Assembly: GCA_029204225.1 (NCBI GenBank)
Contig: CM055106.1
Coordinates: 20,829,285-20,893,284 of the forward strand
DNA from: Diphasiastrum complanatum
Lineage: Eukaryota > Streptophyta > Lycopodiopsida > Lycopodiales > Lycopodiaceae
Direction of reading: 5' to 3'
DNA length: 64,000 bases
A model generated the notes under the pieces. The model was not told the DNA's origin, searched no databases, and was given only the letters and a program-made list of their open reading frames with translations. Below, in pieces: positions 57,020 through 64,000 of the stretch; positions within the stretch are counted from its first letter, which is position 1, and each line of letters opens with the position of its first letter. The position numbers and the translations under genes are program-made.

Positions 57020-57390
57020 TCGTCGGTTGAGATCTGAGTGAGTTGCGTCAATCGAGATCTGATAGAAATCCGTCGGTTGACATTTGACAGAGGTCGTCGG
57101 TTGAAATCTGACAGAAGTCGTCGGTTGAGATCTGACAGAAGTTGTCGATTGAGATCTGACAGAAGTCATCGGTTGAGATCTGACAGAATCCCGTCGGTTG
57201 AGATCTGACAAAAGTTGTCGGTTGAGATCTGACAGAAGTCATCGATTGAGATCTGATAGAATTCCGTCGGTTGAGATCTGACAGAAGTCGTCGAATGAGA
57301 TCTGACAGAAGTCATCGGTTGAGATCTGACAGAATCCCGTCAGTTGAGATCTTACAGAAGCCGTCAGTTGAGATCTAACAGAAAATTATT
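57020..57390. repeat. 24-bp tandem repeat array, about 15 units
   Basis: The unit is approximately GTCGGTTGAGATCTGACAGAA plus 2-4 variable bases, repeating every 24 or so bases from about 57020 to 57390. Units at the two ends are more diverged. Because the period is divisible by 3, it leaves open frames (57014-57242 -) that encode only SVRSQPTT or CQISTDDF repeats. Confidence 0.9.
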
Positions 57391-57559
57391 ATGAAGGAAT
57401 GAAGTTGTTTGATGCAAGTAAAGAACTTCAAGGGAGAAAATATGACTGTGGCTCAGAGTAGAAGTTCTTATGCGAAAGGTGTATCTCAATGAATGTTTGT
57501 ATGCTTGAGATACCAGACAGACAGAAATGAGGTGGACAAAAAGTGTTAGAATCTTTTTT
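57391..57559. other. Spacer
   Basis: No gene is seen. Separates the tandem array from the Gypsy element. Confidence 0.3.
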
Positions 57560-60500
57560 CATATGGTGTAGCCTATCATTTGTTGACCTAGAACATTCAT
57601 GACAAATGGGTATTTATAGAAAAAAGAAAATGGATAGAAAGTATATAAGTACAGGTATGAATTATAAACAAGGAACGAGGTTAAAAATAGACATGCAAAA
57701 TGAGAATTACAAACAAGGAAATAAGAAATTAAGAAAAAAAAGAATAAAAAATGTAAAATATATACTAGAAAAAAAATGTTAAATTGGGTCGACAAAAAAC
57801 AACTCTTCGTAATACTGCCGTAGACGACCACCGTTGACGACAGTGTCTAAGAGTATTCCGTCAAGTGTTTGCAGCTGGACTGCACCATTGGGAAAGATTT
57901 TATTAATAACATACGTTCTCTCACTTCGGAATTTCAATTTGTCGGGGTGCTTCTTTGATATATAAAGAAGCACCTGGTCACCTAAGTGTAGATCTTTATT
58001 GCGTAAGTGACGGTCATGTCAGGCCTTTTGGCGTCGTTTGTTAACCAGTTGTGCATGGTAAGATATGAGTCTTGTCTCGCATAACTGGGCTAACATAAAT
58101 AGCCTGGTCTTGACTCGTTGCTCAATTGTAGCTTTTCACAGAGATCTGTAGAAAAAGCTTCCATGACTCTTAGCGAAGGAACTAAGAATTCTACAGGCAT
58201 TACCACCTCTTGACCATATACTAAATGAAAAGGAGTAATCCACCCAGTGGCTTTCTTCGGGGTGGTGCGGTAAGCCCAGATAGCTTAAAAAAGTTTTGTT
58301 TCCCAATCAGAGCGACTGGTTTTAACTATCTTTGTCAAAATTTTACATATCGTCTTGTTAGTTGATTCGGCCTAACCATTACATCTAGGATAGTACGGTG
58401 GTGTACTCTTTCAGTGAACAACAAGGTAATGGCGTAGTAAATTATCAATGACAGTATTTAAAAAATGCGTGTCCCGATCACTAACTAGCTCTATAAGACA
58501 GCCAAAACGTGTAATACTGTTTTTGTAAAAAGTTTTTGCGTTGGCGTCCTTTGTTGCTCGAGCCTCAACCCACTTAGTGGCGTAATCCATGGCTATGAGG
58601 ATGTAACGGGCTTGGATATGTTTTGCTGCTGGACTGATTGGTCCAACAAAGTCAATTCCCCACTTATGGAAGGCTTCGTCTTGTATAATAGGAGTTAAAG
58701 GTGTGAAGTCTGCTTTTGTATTTATCTTGGCGCGTTGACAAACATCACATGTTTTAGTGACAACAAATGTGTCCTTAAACAAAGATGGCCACCACAATCA
58801 TGCTCGAAGGATAATCTTAGTTGTGGCTTCAGCAGAGAAGTGGCCACCGCCAATGCCCTCATGGGCCTGAGATATGATAGGTCATATCTCAGATCATAAG
58901 CGCATCATCGGATAATATCGTCAACGTCCCGTTTATAAAGTTGTCCGGCTATGAGCTGAAAGGGTCTGCTCTAAGCAAAAATTTTCTTTTTGCCACCATA
59001 CTCAGACCTTCTTTGAGTCTGCCTGTTGTTAGGAACTGAGTGATCTCCTCAGCCCATAAGGGTGTAGCATCAATCTGAAAAAGACATGCATCAGGAAGAT
59101 CATCGTTGACTGGTACAGTGGCTTTTTCAGCATTAGGTAGTCGGGAAAGGTGATCCGCCATGAAGTGTTGGGTCTCTTTCTGAACGACTACACGGAAATT
59201 AAATTCTTCTAGTATCAACAACCATCGAGCTATACGTCCCGTTTTATAGAATTTATTAACAATATATAATAGGGCTTCATGGTCGGTGTAGAATGCAAAG
59301 GTCTGGCCTAGTCAATAATATCTTAGTTGTTGTATAGCATAGACCATCGCTAATGCTTCTCGTTCAGTGGTTGTATAATTTACTTCAGCAGGCACCAGCT
59401 GCCTGCTCAAGAAACGTATTGGGAAATCCTTTCCATACTCATCCGGTTGTGCAAGAAGACCTCCAATGGCATACTTACTTGCATCAATATGCACATGAAA
59501 CTCTTTCGTATAATCTGGCGAGCGGAGTATGGGTGCCGTGGTAAGGGTTGTTTTCAACTCCTCAAATGCTTTAATGCATTCTGCGGTCCATCGAGGATCT
59601 ACCACAACTAAATAAACGAGGCGTGCCTTGCCGGCATAATCGATTATAAAGATGCGATAATAATTTGTGTGAATAAGGAAGACGTACACTTCCTTCACTA
59701 TTGCAGGTAAGGGCATTTCAACTATTACCTTGATTTTTTAAGGATCGGTAGAAATATCGTCCTTTGAAATTATATGCCCGAGTACCACCCCATGGGTGAC
59801 CCAGATTTGACACTTATCAGGGTTTAGAGAAATTCGAAATCTACGGTAGCGAATGAAGATTTTCTCCAGTGCGTCAAGGTGAATAGCGGCTGAGGAATGT
59901 ACACCAAGATCATCGAGATAAATCTTGACAATTCGATGTAACAGGTCTTGGAAGGCCAGTTGCATGACCCTCTGGAACGTTGAAAGGGCGTTGCATAAGC
60001 CAAAAGGCATGACATTATAAGCATAAACCCTGTTCTCTGTGGCAAAGGCCATTATATGTTTATCTTCAAGGGCTATTTGAACAAGAAAATAACTGCTGAA
60101 TCCATCCAAGAAGCTGAAAGCTTCAGATCCTGCCATGTCCTCTAAGATTTGGGTCGTTAAAGACAACGAAAAATGGTCTTTCTTCATAACCACATTAAGG
60201 TCCTTGAGATCGATACAGATACAAAGTTTGTTGTTTTTCTTGGGGACAACCACAATGGGTGATACCCAATCAGTATGTTGGACTTCATAAACGAAGCCAG
60301 CATCCAGCAATTTCTTAATATCTTCATCGATTCTTTCGCGATAGACGGGATTACTTCTGTAAGGTTTAGCCCGAATAGGCTTAGCATTGTCTTCCAAAGG
60401 AATCGTATGCACCACTACATCAGGCAGAATTCTGTATAGTTCCATGCAAATACATCCCTGTATTTGCGAAGTAAAATTTCCAGATCAGAAAGTTATTCGG

Positions 60501-60930
60501 ACAAAAGGTGTGCACCAACATGAACTAGGCGATCCATCTCCTCGTCAGGAACTTTAAGGTTTAACGACATCGTTTTAGCTGGTTCTTCAAAGGAGTTGGA
60601 ACTTGGTGTAGGTTCCCGGTGTGGCTGCAGTAACTAGATAACAAAGTCATCCAGTGTGAAATCTTTAAATTTTTGTGGGAGATCAAACGGGGGTTCCACA
60701 AAGTTTTCTGGTACTTTGGGAATCATCTGTGTTGAGTCACTATTGGACGTGGAAGCTTGGTCTGATGGTTTGGTTTCCGTGTCTTTAGGCAAGGGCTTAA
60801 TTGGTTGCTTAAGCTTCTCACGCATCTGTTTTTGACGCTCGGTTAATTTTGTATCGATAATTTTATTTGTTTGTAACCGAGGTTTTTGTGGTTTTTGAGT
60901 GGGCGGTGTTGTTGCCTCACTTATCATGTC
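57560..60930 (-). pseudogene. Ty3/Gypsy pol remnant (element A)
   Basis: From right to left: a Lys/Gln-rich piece (60927-60634), reverse transcriptase (60445-59738) with AGFVYEVQHTDWVSPIVVVPKK, FLDGFSSYFLVQIA, MPFGLCNALSTFQRVM and IYLDDLGVHS, RNase H (59716-59312) with HVHIDASKYAIGGLLAQ and REALAMVYAIQQLRYY, and integrase (58797 down to about 57780) with the CDVCQRAK zinc-finger end, DFVGPISPA, VSDRDTHF and the C-terminal HPDKLKFRSERTYVINKIFPNGAVQL. In-frame stops between and within the domains make it non-functional. The far ends and LTRs are not identified. Confidence 0.85.
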
Positions 60931-61184
60931 ATCATCGATTGTATCTCAGACTTCATCTAGATACACATCCCATGTGTATACTTTGGATTTGGGCCTATAT
61001 GCTTGTGTGTTGGGTACTTTGGATATTAGTTGGACATGAGCCAACGGCCCTGGTGACTTGATCTCCTAAAGAATTACTTTTGGCGGATAACGTTGGGCAT
61101 CTAGATAAAGGAGTACATGTTCATCCGTCATTTCAACATCATCCATAAAAAGAATACCTTCTTCGGAAACATCGGCGATAGATA
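60931..61184. other. Gypsy A upstream part or spacer
   Basis: Probably further decayed Gypsy A gag-protease sequence on the minus strand; too many stops to assign domains. Confidence 0.3.
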
Positions 61185-61690
61185 TGCTAGGTTCTCCTTA
61201 TAAGGTCCTCACAACAGGATTCTAGACTAAGCATACCATACAAAGCAACAACACATGGGAATCGGTGGAGGTTAAACCAACCCAACCAAACCTAGATCGT
61301 ACGGATCTAGCCCCCAAGCTATGGATCAGTCAAAGTCATGGAAAGAGGAGTCACACCAACATGTAACTACTCATCACAAATCAAGCATACACTAGTGAGA
61401 GCTCAACAAGTATACTTATGTCCTCCAAGGCCCATGCACCACTAGTAGTGCATTGTGACACCTCACTAGACACCTCTGCAGCCTATCTAGGCCATGTCAT
61501 CCAGTTCTCTAATGACTCACTGATAGACCCATACCAACTCCACCACCATGTGTTTAGGCCTACAACCATTAATTATGACCATGTACACATAAGGGTCCCA
61601 ATTCCCTTATAGTCACAATTAACTTACGGGTTGTTGGTATACAGTTCCCTAGCGTGGACACGCTAGCTGAGACCAGTCATGGGCATGACA
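61185..61690 (-). mobile_element. Putative 3' LTR of Gypsy element B
   Basis: The right edge is firm: CATGGGCATGACA ends at 61690 next to a minus-strand polypurine tract (AAGGGGGGAAGA, 61691-61702), downstream of the element B coding region. The left edge (TGCTAGG at about 61185) is a guess, since the partner LTR lies outside the window. No gene inside. Confidence 0.5.
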
Positions 61691-64000
61691 TTCTTCCCCC
61701 CTTATTCAAATTTTGTCCTCATAACTTAAAACTGAGAAAGTTCTTTCTTATACTTCCTTCCTGTTCCCAGGAATCGTCATCATTTGTACATCCCCTCCAT
61801 CAAACCAAATGCTCGGTAACTATACGATTTCTCAATCGTTTAGTTCTCGTATCCAAGATCTTTTCGGGTTCAAGATGAGATACACCCAATGATTCATCCA
61901 ACAGGTCCAATCGATCTCCAGATCCAAGAGGCTCTCCTTCACATAGACTCTTTTTGAGATGACTAATGTGAAATACGGGATGCACGTGCGATCCTTCCGG
62001 GAGTTCCAATTGGTAAGCTAAGGATTCGATCTTTTTCAAGATCTTAAACGGTCCCCTATATCTAGGGGACAACTTATAATGCTTGCTGATATGCATTACA
62101 CTTGAATCCTTCGGGATTCTAAAATATACCCAATCTCCCACTTAGAAGTCTCTCGGTGATCTTTTCAGATTTGCATAATGTATGTCCCTATCCTGGGCAC
62201 TTTGGACATTTTCATGTGCAATCTGTAGCATTTCCTGCATATCGTGTAGGAAATCTGCTACTTTCTGAAACTTGATTGTCCAAGTCTCAACCGCAATGGG
62301 TGACCTAGGCTCAAAATCATACATAAGCATAAACGGGCTATAATCGGTAGCCGAATGCTTACTACTATTATAGACAAACTCGATCAATGGAAGGTACTTT
62401 TCCCAATCAGATTGCCGCTGGAAACATATGCTCAAAGCATTTGTTCCATCGTTTGATTTGTTCTTTCTATTTGTCCATCCATCTTAGGATGATCATAAGA
62501 ACCCAAGCTCAGTGTCGTCTCTAGTTTAGCGAATACGGCCGACCAAAAGTGACCGGTGAATTTCGGATCGCGATCGCTCACAATATCACTTGGTAATCTG
62601 TAAAGCCTAAACAGACGCTCTACAAATATCTGAGCTAAATCAGAAGCCTTCGCGGTGGTCTTTACCGGAATAAACATAGCCAATTTGGTAAGACGGTCGA
62701 CCACAACCCAAATTACATCATGTTGTTTATTCGTCCACGGTAACCCAACCACGAAATCCATGAAAATACTATCCCATCTCTTATCAGGGATATCCAGTGG
62801 ATGCAACAAACTGCCAGCCATATGGCGTTCAGCTTTATTCAACTGGCATTGGTCACACTTGACCACATAAGATTCTACAAAGGGCTTGAGTTTTGGCCAA
62901 TAAAAATTTCTTCGTACCAAATCCAATGTACGATGTATGTCGGGATGTCCTACGCATGGTGAGTCATGACATTCATAAAGAATTTTATTCTTAGCAACAT
63001 CCACATCAGGCACACAAACCTTCCCTTTCTTGAACAAAAATCCATTACGGATAGAGAAGTCATTAGTACCCTTCATATTGTTCCCCCTAGACTGATCACC
63101 ATGATCATCCGTCCTGCTTGATGAAACTGCTAGAACCCTATTCCAGATTGGTCCAAATGTGGGTCTTTCTCATAAAGACCTCTCAAGAAGAGATAAAAGT
63201 CTGTACTGATCTCAGTGAAGGAAAGTTTGTTCACTTCACCAATTCGACTAAGTGCATCAGCCACCTGATTAGATGAGCCTTTGATATATCGCACTTCAAA
63301 GTCAAATTATTGCATGAGTTCTGCCCATCTGGCCTTACAACCTCACAAATCATTCTGATTACAGAAATACTTTAAAGGTTGATGATTCGTACTAACCACG
63401 AATTTATTACCATACAAGTAATGCCTCCATGATTTCAAATCATGGATCACAGCAAAAAGCTCTTTTTCCTGAGTGGTGTACATGACCTGTGCATCGGTTA
63501 GTTTCTTACTCTCGAAGGCAATGGGTTGTCCCTCCTGTAAGAGAATAGCTCCAACAGCCGTATCACTCGCGTCAGTGTTAATAATGAACGACAAATATGG
63601 ATCCGCTATTTTCAAAATTGGAGCTGAGGCGATTAGAAGCTTGAGTTTACGAAAACTCCCATCTAATTTCTCATTCCATCTGATAGGAGGACTTGGCCTA
63701 CCTTTGCGACTTTTCACTCCTTTCAACATATTGTTGAGAGGTGCAGCAATCTTCGAGTACTCCTCTGCAAATCTACGAAAAAACATAGTGGACCCTACGA
63801 ATGACTCAAGTTCACGCACCGTTTTAGGAATTGGCCATTCCACTACCGTCTTCACCTTTTCTTCGTCAATCTTGATTCCAAAGGAGGTAATCTTATGACC
63901 AAGGTAAAGAAGCTCCTTCTTGAAGAATTCGCTTCTTTCGCATAAAGCTTCTTTTGTCTTAAGATACGTAAGATAGTACAGAGATGCTTAGCATGCTCTT
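61691..64000 (-). pseudogene. Ty3/Gypsy chromovirus pol, 3' part (element B)
   Basis: From right to left: the RT/RNase H junction and RNase H (63855-63343: KTVVEWPIPKTVRELESFVG, IINTDASDTAVGAILLQEG, KELFAVIHDLKSWRHYL), integrase (63076-62142: HPDIHRTLDLVRRNFYWP, CDQCQLNKAERH, MDFVVGLPW, SDRDPKFTGHFW, DGQIERTNQTMEQ), the GDWVYFRIP region with LSPRYRGPFKIL and HPVFHISHLKKSL, then a chromodomain (EPEKILDTRTKRLRNR...EHLV, then WRG and DDDSWE after an in-frame TGA at 61797-61802). The chromodomain marks it as a chromovirus. Stops between RNase H and integrase and in the chromodomain indicate decay. It continues beyond the window. Confidence 0.85.

Noticed and set aside
57020-57390. CRISPR-like array
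   Set aside because: The units are contiguous with 2-4 variable bases and no spacers; a plant-type tandem repeat.

Overview
The window looks like intergenic, repeat-filled DNA from a land plant with a large, AT-rich genome. The evidence is intron-containing genes with plant-type GT...AG introns, Ty1/Copia elements primed by initiator Met-tRNA, Ty3/Gypsy elements including a chromovirus, CACTA and hAT-like elements, and a histone H3-type fold closest in memory to plant CENH3. I cannot fix the species. A fern or other non-flowering plant is a guess from the style of the repeats. No convincing intact host gene was found. Gene-like pieces that are not transposon genes (a ginkbilobin-like secreted protein, a coiled-coil protein, an NHL/LEA_2-like N-terminus) sit inside duplicated repeat blocks.

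The main item is a roughly 9.3-kb element (about 11646-20970) that I read as an undescribed DNA transposon with four genes in two convergent pairs: transposase-like gene T (+, 12030-14997, five exons), an unknown acidic protein (-, 16647-15131), a protein joining a histone H3 fold to a Ulp1-type cysteine protease (+, 17475-19226, four exons), and unknown gene X (-, 20793-19680). The middle pair diverges from an 827-bp bidirectional promoter with a TATA box for each gene, six CACGTG boxes between the TATA boxes, and a recurring palindromic motif in both 5' leaders. A diverged relative at about 3378-7800 keeps X and the H3-Ulp1 gene in the same relative arrangement, which argues that the set is a real unit and not a chance cluster. 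The splice phases of T and H3-Ulp1 agree across all modelled introns; both are broken only by in-frame stop codons.

Layout: 1-2600, repeat block R with pseudogene pieces; 2740-3060, Gypsy integrase tail; 3378-7800, novel element copy A with a hAT-like insertion in an X intron; 8436-8737, a long GA microsatellite; 11061-11520, Copia integrase remnant; 11646-20970, novel element copy B; 20980-22375, CACTA transposase remnant; 22376-32610, a maze of repeats present in direct and inverted copies, with a Copia gag/LTR remnant; 32611-38430, two Copia remnants, one rearranged head to head; 38431-41452, a second long copy of block R split by a solo LTR; 41455-46096, Gypsy remnant followed by an LTR-gag-LTR Copia carrying a nested solo LTR; 46097-49487, repeats and an NHL-like fragment; 49493-55923, a complete Copia element; 55929-57400, low-complexity sequence and a 24-bp tandem array; 57560-64000, two decayed Gypsy elements.

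The Copia element at 49493-55923 is intact: one 1317-residue gag-pol frame, 655-bp LTRs that look identical, a perfect 12-bp primer binding site, a polypurine tract and a 5-bp target duplication. It is the youngest insertion in the window.
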